This document shows, piece by piece, positions 25,631 through 34,248 of a DNA stretch of 64,000 bases (the stretch's first letter is position 1; each line of letters opens with the position of its first letter). The notes under the pieces were generated by a model. The model was not told where the DNA came from, searched no databases, and saw nothing but the letters and a program-made list of their open reading frames with translations. The translations under genes were made by a program, and so were the position numbers. The stretch comes from Amycolatopsis sp. MtRt-6 (GTDB lineage Bacteria > Actinomycetota > Actinomycetes > Mycobacteriales > Pseudonocardiaceae), in NCBI RefSeq assembly GCF_017308975.1, contig NZ_JADWPD010000017.1, positions 157,353-221,352 of the forward strand, written 5' to 3'.

Positions 25631-25717
25631 AGCGCCCCAATGTGGCCTTGGTTGCGTTCAACGCACCGAAGGCCACATTGGGTGCGTTGGGCGCACCGAA
25701 GGCCACATTGGGGCGCT
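25631..25717. repeat. 87-bp palindromic element, copy 1
   Basis: Perfect 19-base terminal inverted repeats, AGCGCCCCAATGTGGCCTT at 25631-25649 and its complement at 25699-25717, enclose two internal partial copies of the same 30-bp unit. It begins five bases after the dxs stop. A second copy of identical length lies at 34247-34333 and differs at about nine positions. It can fold into a strong hairpin and may terminate dxs. Confidence 0.85.
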
Positions 25718-25746
25718 ACCGGGTACCTGCGTCGGGTTCCCGAAAT

Positions 25747-25789
25747 TGTCGGTGGTCGCCGGTAGAGTGGAAAACGGGGGGCGCCCCCG
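25747..25789 (+). promoter_or_regulatory. Orphan RecA-NDp/PafBC-type promoter element, copy 2
   Basis: TGTCGGTG (25747-25754), eight bases, TAGAGT (25763-25768), then GGAAAAC and GGGGGGCGCCCCC. The fit to TGTCRGTG-N8-TANNNT is exact. It points rightward into the antisense strand of the cytosine/purine permease gene and has no sense gene downstream. Confidence 0.75.
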
Positions 25790-25831
25790 CGGGCGGGCCT
25801 CGGCGAGCGGGCCACCCGGGGCGGAGCGGTG

Positions 25832-27280
25832 TCAGGCCTCTGCGGACAGAGCTTCGGCGATGGGCTGGGGCGGCGTGGCGAACACCTCCGGGGGTTCCGG
25901 GAACAGCTTCACCAGCGCCGGGTAGGCGATTGCGGCTGTCAGCAGCGTCACCAGCAGGCTGATGTCCACTCCGCCGGCGATGTTCCGTAGTGGTCCCGTG
26001 ATCATCGGCGTGTTCGCGCACAGCAACCCCAGCGTCGTCGCCGGGATCCAGGCCGCCATTGCCCGCCAGTTCACCCCGCGGGTGAACCAGTACCGGCCGC
26101 CTCGGCGGCCCTCGTTGAACACCTGCAAGTCCGCCACGTCGTAGAACCCGCGTCGCTGCACGAAGCCGATCATCATGATCACCATCCACGGGCTTGTGCA
26201 CAGCACGATCAGCGTGGCGAACGTGTTGATGCTCGACACCATGTCCAGCACGAAGTTGCCCACGAAGATGAACGCCACGCTCAACGTCCCGATCAGCACT
26301 GTTGCCCTGACCCGGGACAGCCGGGGGAAGATCGAACTGAAGTCCAGGCCCGTTCCGTACAGCGACGTCGTTCCCGTCGACAGGCCGCCGATCAGGGCCA
26401 CCGCTATCAACGGGATGGCGTACCACAGCGGGGAAATCGCCGTCAGGCCCGTGATGTAGTCCGCCGGGTTCGCCACCAGCGTTGCCGTTGCGATGCCGAA
26501 GCCGAACGGCAGCAACGTTGCCACCTGGGCCAGGAACGGGGCCGTCAGGAGGGAGCGTTTGCTGAACGAAGCGGGGATGTACCTCGCCCAGTCGCCGAGG
26601 AACGCGCCGAACGAGATCGGGTTGGCCAATGCCGTCAGGGCCGCCAACGTGAACGTCGGCCAGAACGTTCCCAGAGCGTACGTTCCCGTTCCTGCATAAC
26701 CCGGGTCGAACGTGCCGCCGTAAGCGAACACTCCCAGCAACATGATCGCCGTGCCCAGTACCACCGCGATCCGGTTGATCAGGAGCATGAAGCGGTAGCC
26801 GTAGATGCACACCACCAACGTGGCGATCGCGATCACGCCGTACGCGGTGGCGCGCAGTACCGCGCCGCCGTCGAAGCCGAACAGCCGCTGGGCCGCGCCC
26901 GCCACCGCGTCGCCGCTCACCCAGACCGAGATCGCGAAGAACGTTATTGCCGTCAGCAGGGACAGGAACGAGCCGACACATCTCCCGACCACGCCGAAGT
27001 GGGCTCCGGACGACACCGCGTTGTTCGTCCGGGTGCGGGGGCCGAACAACGCCATCGGTGCCAGGACCAGGCCGCCGACCACCACGCCGAGCGCCGTTGC
27101 CAGGACCGCGTCGCGGAAGCTCAAGCCGTACGCGATCGGCAACGTTCCCAGGATGATCGTCGCGAACGTGTTCGCGCCGCCGAACGCCAGCCGGAAGAGG
27201 TCTCGGGGGCGGGAGGTCTGCTCCGCCGGCGGGATCGGGGCGATGCCGTGGTGCTCGACCTCCGTCACCCGGGTGCTCAT
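25832..27280 (-). CDS. NCS1-family nucleobase/related compound permease
   Basis: A 482-residue transporter with about 12 membrane segments and the purine-cytosine permease layout (FGGANTFATIILGTLPIAYGLSF near residue 33; ANPISFGAFLGDWARYIP in the middle). NCS1 proteins import cytosine, purines, allantoin, hydantoins or thiamine with Na+ or H+. As the last gene of the PucR-linked operon it may bring in a guanidino- or ureido-compound, but the substrate cannot be read from sequence. The ATG overlaps the aldehyde dehydrogenase stop by four bases. Third codon positions are less GC-biased than in the other operon genes. Confidence 0.85.
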   Translation of the reverse strand: MSTRVTEVEHHGIAPIPPAEQTSRPRDLFRLAFGGANTFATIILGTLPIAYGLSFRDAVLATALGVVVGGLVLAPMALFGPRTRTNNAVSSGAHFGVVGRCVGSFLSLLTAITFFAISVWVSGDAVAGAAQRLFGFDGGAVLRATAYGVIAIATLVVCIYGYRFMLLINRIAVVLGTAIMLLGVFAYGGTFDPGYAGTGTYALGTFWPTFTLAALTALANPISFGAFLGDWARYIPASFSKRSLLTAPFLAQVATLLPFGFGIATATLVANPADYITGLTAISPLWYAIPLIAVALIGGLSTGTTSLYGTGLDFSSIFPRLSRVRATVLIGTLSVAFIFVGNFVLDMVSSINTFATLIVLCTSPWMVIMMIGFVQRRGFYDVADLQVFNEGRRGGRYWFTRGVNWRAMAAWIPATTLGLLCANTPMITGPLRNIAGGVDISLLVTLLTAAIAYPALVKLFPEPPEVFATPPQPIAEALSAEA

Positions 27281-28635
27281 GCGAACCTCGTCATCACGTG
27301 CTTGACGCGCGTGTACTCGGCGAACGCGTACCCCGACAGGTCCTTGCCGTGGCCGGAATGGCCGAAGCCGCCGTGGGGCATCTCGGCCACCAACGGCCCG
27401 TGCGTGTTGACCCACACGCAGCCGAAGTCCAGTTCGGCCGAGACCCGGGCCGCCACCGCGAGGTCGCGCGTCCACACCGACGAGGCCAGCCCGTACGGGA
27501 CGCCGTTGGCGAGCGCCACGCCGGCGGGTTCGTCCGGAAAGGACTGGACCGTGATCACCGGGCCGAAGATCTCCTCCTGGACGATCTCGTCGTCCTGGCG
27601 CACGCCCGAAACCACCGTGGGGGAGAAGTAGAAGCCCTGCGAACCGAACCTGGTGCCGCCGGTCTCGACGCGGGCGTGTGCCGGCAGCCGCGAGATGAGG
27701 CCCTCGACGCGGGAGAACTGCGCCGCGCTGTTGAGCGGACCGAAGTCCACGCCCGGCGTCCGCGAAGCCGCGGCCTTGGCCAGCGACGCGACGAAGTCGT
27801 CGTGGATCGACTCGTGGACCAGGACCCGGCTGCCCGCCGTGCAGTCCTGGCCCGCGTTGTAGAACGCCGCGTCCACGATGCCCTCGACCGTCGCCGCCAG
27901 GTCGACGTCGGGGAACACCAGCAGCGGTGCGTTGCCGCCCAGCTCCAGGTGGGTGCGCTTGAGGTCCGCCGCGGCCACCGTCGCCACGTCGATGCCCGCG
28001 CGCGTCGATCCCGTGATCGAGACCAAGGCCGTGATCGGGTGCTTGACCAGGGCTCGGCCGGTGTCGCGGTCGCCGGTCAGCACCGTGAACGCTCCCGGCG
28101 GCAGGAAGTCCGCCGCCACCTCGGCCAGCCGCACCGCCGTCGACGGCGTCGTCTCGGCCGGCTTGAGCACCACCGTGTTGCCCGCCGCCAGGGCCGGGGC
28201 GATCTTCCAGACCGCCATCATCAGCGGGTAGTTCCACGGGGCGATCTGCGCGCAGACGCCGATCGGCTCGCGGCGGATCACCGACGTGTGGCCCGGCGTG
28301 TACTCGCCGGCCGCCGTGCCTTCGAGGTTCCGGGCGGCGCCGGCGAAGAAGCGCAGCGCGCTCACGCACTCCGGGATCTCCTCCTCGAGAACCACAGCGC
28401 GGATCTTGCCCGTCTCGCGCACCTCGAGGTCCGCGAACTCCGACGCCCTCGCCTCGAGGGCGTCGGCGATCTTCAGCAGCGCCAGCTGCCGCTGGGCCGG
28501 GGTGCTGCGACGCCAGGTCGCAAACGCTTGCGCGGCCGATTCGAGTGCCGCGTCCACTTCGGACTCGGAAGCGACGGGGGAGGTGCCGGACACCTCGCCG
28601 GTCGCCGGGTCGGTCAGGTCGAGCGTGCGGGTCAT
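27277..28635 (-). CDS. Aldehyde dehydrogenase, candidate 4-guanidinobutyraldehyde dehydrogenase
   Basis: A 452-residue NAD(P)-dependent aldehyde dehydrogenase with Glu231 (LELGGNAPL) and Cys265 (NAGQDCTAGS). Placed between a thiamine-diphosphate decarboxylase and an NCS1 permease in an operon that includes a ureohydrolase, it fits oxidation of 4-guanidinobutyraldehyde to 4-guanidinobutyrate (KauB-type step of the arginine transaminase pathway). That substrate is an inference; gamma-aminobutyraldehyde or succinate semialdehyde are alternatives. Overlaps of four bases with both neighbours show tight translational coupling. Confidence 0.85.
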   Translation of the reverse strand: MTRTLDLTDPATGEVSGTSPVASESEVDAALESAAQAFATWRRSTPAQRQLALLKIADALEARASEFADLEVRETGKIRAVVLEEEIPECVSALRFFAGAARNLEGTAAGEYTPGHTSVIRREPIGVCAQIAPWNYPLMMAVWKIAPALAAGNTVVLKPAETTPSTAVRLAEVAADFLPPGAFTVLTGDRDTGRALVKHPITALVSITGSTRAGIDVATVAAADLKRTHLELGGNAPLLVFPDVDLAATVEGIVDAAFYNAGQDCTAGSRVLVHESIHDDFVASLAKAAASRTPGVDFGPLNSAAQFSRVEGLISRLPAHARVETGGTRFGSQGFYFSPTVVSGVRQDDEIVQEEIFGPVITVQSFPDEPAGVALANGVPYGLASSVWTRDLAVAARVSAELDFGCVWVNTHGPLVAEMPHGGFGHSGHGKDLSGYAFAEYTRVKHVMTRFA

Positions 28636-30275
28636 GCCTTCTCCAGGTGGGTCGGCGCGAACAGCTTCAAGAGGGCCGGGAGGACGACGACGGACGGGCC
28701 GGGGGTGCGCAGCGCGGCCGCCAGGTCCGCGCTCACGGTGTCCAAAGAAGACAGCCGGGCCGGCACGCCGAAGGAGGACGCCAGCGCGACGAAGTCCGGC
28801 CGGGTCAGTTCGGTCGCCGTCGTCCGGCCGAACGTGTCGGTGAGGTACTCGCGGAGGATGCCGTAGCCGCCGTCGTCGACGATCAGCCACGTGACGTCGA
28901 GGTCGTGCTGCACCGCCGTGGCCAGCTCGGCGACGCCGTACATCGCGCCGCCGTCGCCGGACACCGCGAGCGTCGGCCGACCCGCTGCCGCGCCGCCGAG
29001 GGCACCCGGCAGCCCGTAGCCCAGCCCGCCCGCGCCCTGGGCGGTGTGGATCGGCGCGCCTTCGGGGTTCCACGCCGACCAGGCCCAGTACGCCGCGATC
29101 GTCATGTCCCAGAACGTCTGCGTGCCGTCCGGGAGCGCGGCCCGGATGTCGTCGATCAGCTTCCGCTCGGCCGCCAGGTCCTGACCCTCCAACCGGGACT
29201 CCACCGCGGACAGCAGCCCCGAAACCGCCTTTTCGGCCCGGCCGTCGGACGCCCGCATCGGCACCCATTCCAGCAGCGCCTGCAGCGTGCGCCGGACGTC
29301 GGCGTGGATGCCCAGTCCCGGGTAGTTCGACTCCAGCTTCCCCAGGTCGGCCTCGACCTGGACGACCCGGCCGCGCGGCGCGAACTCGCGGTAGTTGCTG
29401 GACAGCTCGCCGAGGCCGGAGCCGAGCACGAGCAGCACGTCGGCCGCGGCGAGGAACTCGGTGGTGTGCCAGTCCTCCAGCCACGACCGCCCGGACAGCT
29501 CGTGGTCCCAGCCGAAGACGCCCTTGCCGCCGAACGTCGAGATCACCGGTGCCCGCAACGCTTCCGCGAGCGCCGTCAGCTCCGCGTGTGCTCCCGACCG
29601 CAGCGCCCCGCCGCCGGCGAGGATCACCGGGTTCGCCGCCGCGCCCAGCAGCTCCGCCGCCGCCGTCACCAGCTCCGGCAGCGGCTCCAGGGGAACCGGT
29701 GCGGCCGACACCGACGTGATCGGCGGGACCCCGGCCGGGCCGAGCAGCACGTCCTGGGGGATCTCGACCCACACCGGGCCGTAGGGCGCGGTCGCCGCCG
29801 ACGTCCACGCCTCCCGCAGCGCCGTCGGGATCTGGCTCGCGCGCCGCACGACGTGCACCGACTTGACGACGCCGGCGAAGCTCGCCTGCTGGTCGGGCAG
29901 TTCGTGCAGGTAGCCGTGCCGGCCGCCGCCGAGCCCGGCGACCGGGACCTGGCTCGAAATGCCGAGCACCGGCACCGACGCCGCGCGCGACTCCTGCAGC
30001 GACGCCAGCGTCAGCAGCGCGCCCGGTCCGGTCGAGACGATCAACGGCGTCACCGGCACCGGGCCGTCCGGGTCGGCCGCGAGCCGGGCCCGGGCGTGCC
30101 CGTCGGCGGCGAAGGCGAGGTTGTTCTCGACGCGCCCGCTGATCACGCGCAGGTCCTCGGCCCGCCGCAACGCCTCGAACAGGCCCAGCGCGTGCTGGCC
30201 CGGCAGGCCGAACACCGTGTCGGCACCCAGCGTCCGCAGGGTCTCGACGACGACGTCGCCGCCGATGCGGCTCAT
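28632..30275 (-). CDS. Thiamine-diphosphate-dependent decarboxylase, candidate 2-ketoarginine decarboxylase (AruI-like)
   Basis: A 547-residue three-domain enzyme of the acetolactate synthase/pyruvate decarboxylase superfamily. Glu50 in GRVENNLAFAADGHAR is the conserved cofactor-activating glutamate. The ThDP/Mg motif begins at GDGGAMYGVAELATAV (Asp441) and ends VDDGGYG, where Asp replaces the more usual Asn. Together with the adjacent aldehyde dehydrogenase and ureohydrolase this suggests decarboxylation of 2-ketoarginine to 4-guanidinobutyraldehyde. The size is close to Pseudomonas AruI. A benzoylformate- or oxalyl-CoA-type activity cannot be excluded. Four-base overlaps connect it to both neighbours. 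Confidence 0.8.
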   Translation of the reverse strand: MSRIGGDVVVETLRTLGADTVFGLPGQHALGLFEALRRAEDLRVISGRVENNLAFAADGHARARLAADPDGPVPVTPLIVSTGPGALLTLASLQESRAASVPVLGISSQVPVAGLGGGRHGYLHELPDQQASFAGVVKSVHVVRRASQIPTALREAWTSAATAPYGPVWVEIPQDVLLGPAGVPPITSVSAAPVPLEPLPELVTAAAELLGAAANPVILAGGGALRSGAHAELTALAEALRAPVISTFGGKGVFGWDHELSGRSWLEDWHTTEFLAAADVLLVLGSGLGELSSNYREFAPRGRVVQVEADLGKLESNYPGLGIHADVRRTLQALLEWVPMRASDGRAEKAVSGLLSAVESRLEGQDLAAERKLIDDIRAALPDGTQTFWDMTIAAYWAWSAWNPEGAPIHTAQGAGGLGYGLPGALGGAAAGRPTLAVSGDGGAMYGVAELATAVQHDLDVTWLIVDDGGYGILREYLTDTFGRTTATELTRPDFVALASSFGVPARLSSLDTVSADLAAALRTPGPSVVVLPALLKLFAPTHLEKA

Positions 30276-31216
30276 GCGCCCTTCCCCAGGGCCAGCAGGC
30301 TCACCAGGTCGTAGGCGACGTGGGAGGCCGCGATGGCGGTGATCTCGGCGTGGTCGTAGGCCGGGGCCAGCTCGACGACGTCCGCGCCGACCAGGTTGAG
30401 GTCGCGCAGCCCGCGCAGGATCTCCAGCAGCTCGCGGCTGGTCAGCCCGCCCGCCTCGGGCGTGCCGGTGCCGGGGGCGTGGGCCGGGTCGAGCACGTCG
30501 ATGTCGACCGAGACGTACAGCGGGCGGTCGCCGATGCGCTGCCGCAGCGCGTCGACCGTCTCGGCGACCCCGCGGCGCATGACGTCGCCGGAGGTGACGA
30601 TGCCGAAGCCGAGCCGGCGGTCCTCGTCGAGGTCGCGCTTGCCGTACAGCGGCCCGCGCGTGCCGACGTGCGACAGTGCGCTCGTGTCGAGGATGCCCTC
30701 CTCCGACGCCCGCCGGAACGGGGTGCCGTGGGTGTACGGCTCGCCGAAGTAGGTGTCCCAGGTGTCGAGGTGGGCGTCGAAGTGCAGCAGCGCGACGGGT
30801 CCGTGCTGCTTCGCCGCCGCGCGCAGCAGCGGCAGCGCGATGGTGTGGTCGCCGCCGACGGTCACCAGCCGCGTGCCGTCCGCCTGCAGTGCCTCGGCTT
30901 CCTGCTGCAGCGTCTCGATCGCCTCGCCGATGTTGAACGGGTTGACGGCGATGTCACCCGCGTCCACGACCTGCTTCTCGGCGAACGGCGAGACGTCCAG
31001 TTCGGGGTGGTACGGCCGCAGCAGCCGGCTCGCCTCGCGGACGGCGGCCGGGCCGAACCGCGCGCCGGGCCGGTAGGACACGCCGGAGTCGAAGGGCACC
31101 CCGACGACGGCGACGTCGGCGCGCTCGACCTGGTCGATCCGCGGCAGCCGCGCGAAGGTCGCGAAGCCGGCGAACCGGGGGATGCGCGACGAGTCGAGGG
31201 GTCCGATGTTAGGCAC
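30272..31216 (-). CDS. Ureohydrolase: agmatinase/guanidinobutyrase family
   Basis: A 314-residue manganese enzyme that cleaves a guanidino group to urea. All metal ligands are present: His124 (GGDHT), Asp147, His149 and Asp151 (FDAHLDTWD), Asp238 and Asp240 (SVDIDVLDPAHAPGTGTPE). Sequence features of the family do not separate agmatine from 4-guanidinobutyrate or guanidinopropionate as substrate; context (a decarboxylase and an aldehyde dehydrogenase, no arginine decarboxylase) favours 4-guanidinobutyrate, giving GABA and urea. It overlaps the transporter gene by eight bases and the decarboxylase gene by four. Confidence 0.88.
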   Translation of the reverse strand: MPNIGPLDSSRIPRFAGFATFARLPRIDQVERADVAVVGVPFDSGVSYRPGARFGPAAVREASRLLRPYHPELDVSPFAEKQVVDAGDIAVNPFNIGEAIETLQQEAEALQADGTRLVTVGGDHTIALPLLRAAAKQHGPVALLHFDAHLDTWDTYFGEPYTHGTPFRRASEEGILDTSALSHVGTRGPLYGKRDLDEDRRLGFGIVTSGDVMRRGVAETVDALRQRIGDRPLYVSVDIDVLDPAHAPGTGTPEAGGLTSRELLEILRGLRDLNLVGADVVELAPAYDHAEITAIAASHVAYDLVSLLALGKGA

Positions 31217-32654
31217 TGGTGGGCTCCTGTTCCCGGTTCTCGATGGGTGCTTCCTGGCCGCTCAGGCGGCGGGTCCAGACGGACAGAACGGCCTCGGAGG
31301 TGCGGGGGGTGGCGTAGCTGACCGCCAGGTAGACGACCAGGCTCGCGCCGAGGCCCCAGTAGATCGGGGTGTTGGCGGCCACGCCGTCGATGATCATGAA
31401 CGCGATGACCGAGATCGTGCCGGCCACCATCGACGCGTACGCGCCCTGCCGCGTGCCGCGCTTCCAGAACAGCGCGCCGACGATCGCCACCAGCAGGCCG
31501 CCGACCAGGATGTCGTAGGCGATGGTGAGCGCGTTGACGACGTCGTCGACCACCATCGCGATGCCGATGGCCAGCAGGCCGAGCAGCAGCGTGGCGATCC
31601 GGTTGCGGCTGACTTCGCCGCCCTTCTTCAGGCCGAGCTTGGTCAGCAGGTCCGACGTCGTGGTGGTGGAACACGCGATCAGCGCGCCGCTGGCCGTCGA
31701 CATCATCGCCGACAGCGCGGCGGCCAGGACCAGGCCGCGGACGCCGGTCGGCAGCAGCCGCTCGACGATCGTCGCGAAGGCGTCCTGCGCGCTGGCGATG
31801 TCCGGGTAGAGCGTGTGGGCGGCGGTGCCGATCAGGGCGCCGGCCAGGCCGTAGACCAGGCAGTAGACGCCGGAGGTGATGCCGCCGGACGTCGCGATCG
31901 CGGGCGTGCGGGCGGTGAACACGCGCTGCCAGATGTCCTGGCCGATCAGCAGGCCGAAGGTGTAGATCACGAAGTACGTGATGATCGTGTCGGTGCCGAT
32001 CGAGGTGAAGCTGAAGAAGCTCGCGTCGAGCTTGGCGCTCATGCCGTCGAAGCCGCCGGCGGAGGTGACCGCCACCGGCAGCAGGATCAGCAGGATGCCG
32101 ATGGTCTTGATGACGAACTGGGCGATGTCGGTGAGCGTGATCGACCACATGCCGCCGAGCACCGAGTAGAGCACCACGATCGAGCCGCCGATCGCGATCC
32201 CGGCCCAGTTCGGCAGGTCGAACAGCACCTTGAAGATCGTCGCGAACGCCAGCGTCGAGGTCACCGTGAGCATCAGCGTGTAGCCCCACATGACGACCCC
32301 GGACACCGCGCTGGTGCGGCCGCCGTAGCGCAGGTCGAGCATCTCGCCGACGGTGTAGACCTTCAGCCGGACCAGCCGCCGCGCGAACAGCGCGTGCAGC
32401 ACCAGGATGCCGACGCCGATGCTGACGACCAGCCACATGCCGGAGATGCCGTAGGTGTAGCCGAGCTTCACGCCGCCGACCGTCGACGCGCCGCCGAGGA
32501 CGACCGCCGACATCGTGCCGGAGTACATGAACCAGCCCAGCCGCCGCCCGGCGACCAGGTAGTCGGACTTCGTCTTCGCGAGCCGGAGGCCGTACCAGCC
32601 GACCCCGAGCATGGCCGCGATGTACAGCGCGATCACTGCGTAGTCGCCGGTCAC
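31209..32654 (-). CDS. Sodium:solute symporter (SSS family)
   Basis: A 481-residue importer with about 13 membrane segments. Typical SSS features include SDYLVAGRRLGWFMYSGTMSA near the N-terminus and the sodium-binding region VLAAALSAMMSTASGALIACSTTTTSDLL. It is the first gene of the leftward operon under the divergent PucR regulator, so it probably brings in the substrate: arginine, 4-guanidinobutyrate, agmatine or a related compound. The GTG start is used. The 97-base gap to the PucR gene contains an operator-like inverted repeat. Confidence 0.88.
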   Translation of the reverse strand: MTGDYAVIALYIAAMLGVGWYGLRLAKTKSDYLVAGRRLGWFMYSGTMSAVVLGGASTVGGVKLGYTYGISGMWLVVSIGVGILVLHALFARRLVRLKVYTVGEMLDLRYGGRTSAVSGVVMWGYTLMLTVTSTLAFATIFKVLFDLPNWAGIAIGGSIVVLYSVLGGMWSITLTDIAQFVIKTIGILLILLPVAVTSAGGFDGMSAKLDASFFSFTSIGTDTIITYFVIYTFGLLIGQDIWQRVFTARTPAIATSGGITSGVYCLVYGLAGALIGTAAHTLYPDIASAQDAFATIVERLLPTGVRGLVLAAALSAMMSTASGALIACSTTTTSDLLTKLGLKKGGEVSRNRIATLLLGLLAIGIAMVVDDVVNALTIAYDILVGGLLVAIVGALFWKRGTRQGAYASMVAGTISVIAFMIIDGVAANTPIYWGLGASLVVYLAVSYATPRTSEAVLSVWTRRLSGQEAPIENREQEPTSA

Positions 32655-32709
32655 GGTGTCCTCCTCACGTCGTTTCGGGTCACCGTAGGTTCGCCCGCCA
32701 CTCCTCCGG

Positions 32710-32731
32710 CATGGGATGATTCGTCCCTATG
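32710..32731. promoter_or_regulatory. Operator-like inverted repeat between the symporter and PucR genes
   Basis: CATGGGA and TCCCTATG flank the centre TGATTCG: near-perfect inverted repeats with one unpaired base. It lies in the shared control region of the symporter-led operon and the divergent pucR-type gene, 21 bases before the preferred start of the latter. Confidence 0.5.
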
Positions 32732-32751
32732 TCGACTTGAGTGAGGACGAA

Positions 32752-34248
32752 ATGGCCACATTCCCGGAGTCGTTGCCCACCGAGGTGAATGTCCCGTTAC
32801 GGGACGTGGTCGGCAACCGGGAGCTGGCCCTGGAAGTCGTCCCGGAGACGCTGCGGCCGGGCGCGCTGGACCTGCCCGTGCGCTGGGCCCACGTCAGCGA
32901 GCTGGAGGACCCGGCGCCCTACCTGCTGGGCGGCGAGCTGATCCTCACCGCGGGCGTCAACCTGCCGGAGCGGATCGACCGGTACGTGCGCGGGCTGCGG
33001 GACGCCGGCGTGACGGCGCTGGGCTTCGGCCTCACCCCGTCGGTGCACGAGACGCTGCCGGAGTCCCTGCGCCGGGCCTGCGCGCGCCGCGGGCTGCCGC
33101 TGCTGGTGGTGCCGTCGCGGACGCCGTTCCTGGCGGTCAACCGGGCCGTCTCGGTCGCGCTGACCGAGGCCGGGCAGCGCGACCAGCGGCGGATCACGGC
33201 GGCCCGCGAGACGCTGACGCGCGCGGCGGGTGGCGGGCTCGGCGAGCTGACGTCGGCGCTGGCGGCGGTGCTGCGGTCCTGGGTCGCCCTGGTCGGCGCC
33301 GGGGACGTGCTGGCCGCGGCGCACGACGCGCCCGCGCCGCTGCCGCCGGCGGTGCGGGAGCTGATGGCGACCGTGCGGGCGGGCAGCGGGATCCGGAGCG
33401 CGACGACCGAGACCGGCGGCGGGTTCGTCGTCGTCCAGCCGGTGTACCCGCAGGCCACGGCGTCGCACCTGGTGGTCGTGGGCCGGGCCCGGCGGCTCGA
33501 CGGCGCCGAGCGCGCGATCCTCGCCGTCGGCGCGGCCCTGCTCGGCCTGGTCGGCCGCGCGGGCTCGGACACGGCCGAGCTGGGCGCGGCGGCCACCGGC
33601 CTGCTGCTCGGCCGGACGTCGCCCGGGGAGGTCGCCCGGGCCCTGCTGGGGGCGGACGTCGTCCGGCTGGTCGCCGGGGCGGCGTACCGGCGTGGCCCGG
33701 ACGAGGTGGCCCAGCGCCCGGACTGGCTGCGGGCCCGGCTGGACACGCCGCTGGTTTCGGTGTCACCCGGGCGGTTCGTGGCCGTGGCCGGGGCCGTCCC
33801 GCTTCCGGTGCTGGAGGACCTGCGCGCACACGGCTGGCTGGCGGCGGTGGGTTCGCCGGTGCCCGCTTCCGGGGCGGCTTCGGCTGGGGCGGAGGTGGAG
33901 CTGCTGCTTTCGCGGGCGCTCGCGCTCGGCCGCCCGGTCGTGGCCGGGAGCGGGCCGCTCGACTTCGACGCGTTGCTGGACCCGGGTGCCTCCCGGGGAT
34001 TCGCTTCGCAGGCCCTGGAGCCGTTGGTGGCGCTGGACCGCGCGGGGGACCGGTCGCTCGTGCTGACGTTGCGGACGTGGCTGGCCCACCACGGCGGCTG
34101 GGAGCCGACGGCGGCCGAGCTGGGCGTGCACCGCAACAGCGTCCGGCACCGGATCGCCCAGGTGGAGAAGGCATTGGGGGTGGACTTGGCGGACCCCGAG
34201 ACCCGGATGCGGCTGTGGTTCGCGCTGCGGTGGGCGCCCGGCCCGTAG
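32752..34248 (+). CDS. PucR family transcriptional regulator
   Basis: A 498-residue regulator. The N-terminal PucR domain (about 10-125, LRDVVGNRELALEVVPET through PESLRRACARRGLPLLVV) senses a ligand; the middle is a GAF-like/GGDEF-related region; the C-terminal PucR helix-turn-helix is LAHHGGWEPTAAELGVHRNSVRHRIAQVEKALG. Such regulators control purine, GABA and amine catabolism. It is divergent from the symporter-led operon, which is its likely target. ATG 32752 with GAGGACGAA upstream is preferred; ATG 32716 would add 12 residues. Its TAG overlaps the first two bases of an 87-bp palindromic element. Confidence 0.9.
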   Translation: MATFPESLPTEVNVPLRDVVGNRELALEVVPETLRPGALDLPVRWAHVSELEDPAPYLLGGELILTAGVNLPERIDRYVRGLRDAGVTALGFGLTPSVHETLPESLRRACARRGLPLLVVPSRTPFLAVNRAVSVALTEAGQRDQRRITAARETLTRAAGGGLGELTSALAAVLRSWVALVGAGDVLAAAHDAPAPLPPAVRELMATVRAGSGIRSATTETGGGFVVVQPVYPQATASHLVVVGRARRLDGAERAILAVGAALLGLVGRAGSDTAELGAAATGLLLGRTSPGEVARALLGADVVRLVAGAAYRRGPDEVAQRPDWLRARLDTPLVSVSPGRFVAVAGAVPLPVLEDLRAHGWLAAVGSPVPASGAASAGAEVELLLSRALALGRPVVAGSGPLDFDALLDPGASRGFASQALEPLVALDRAGDRSLVLTLRTWLAHHGGWEPTAAELGVHRNSVRHRIAQVEKALGVDLADPETRMRLWFALRWAPGP

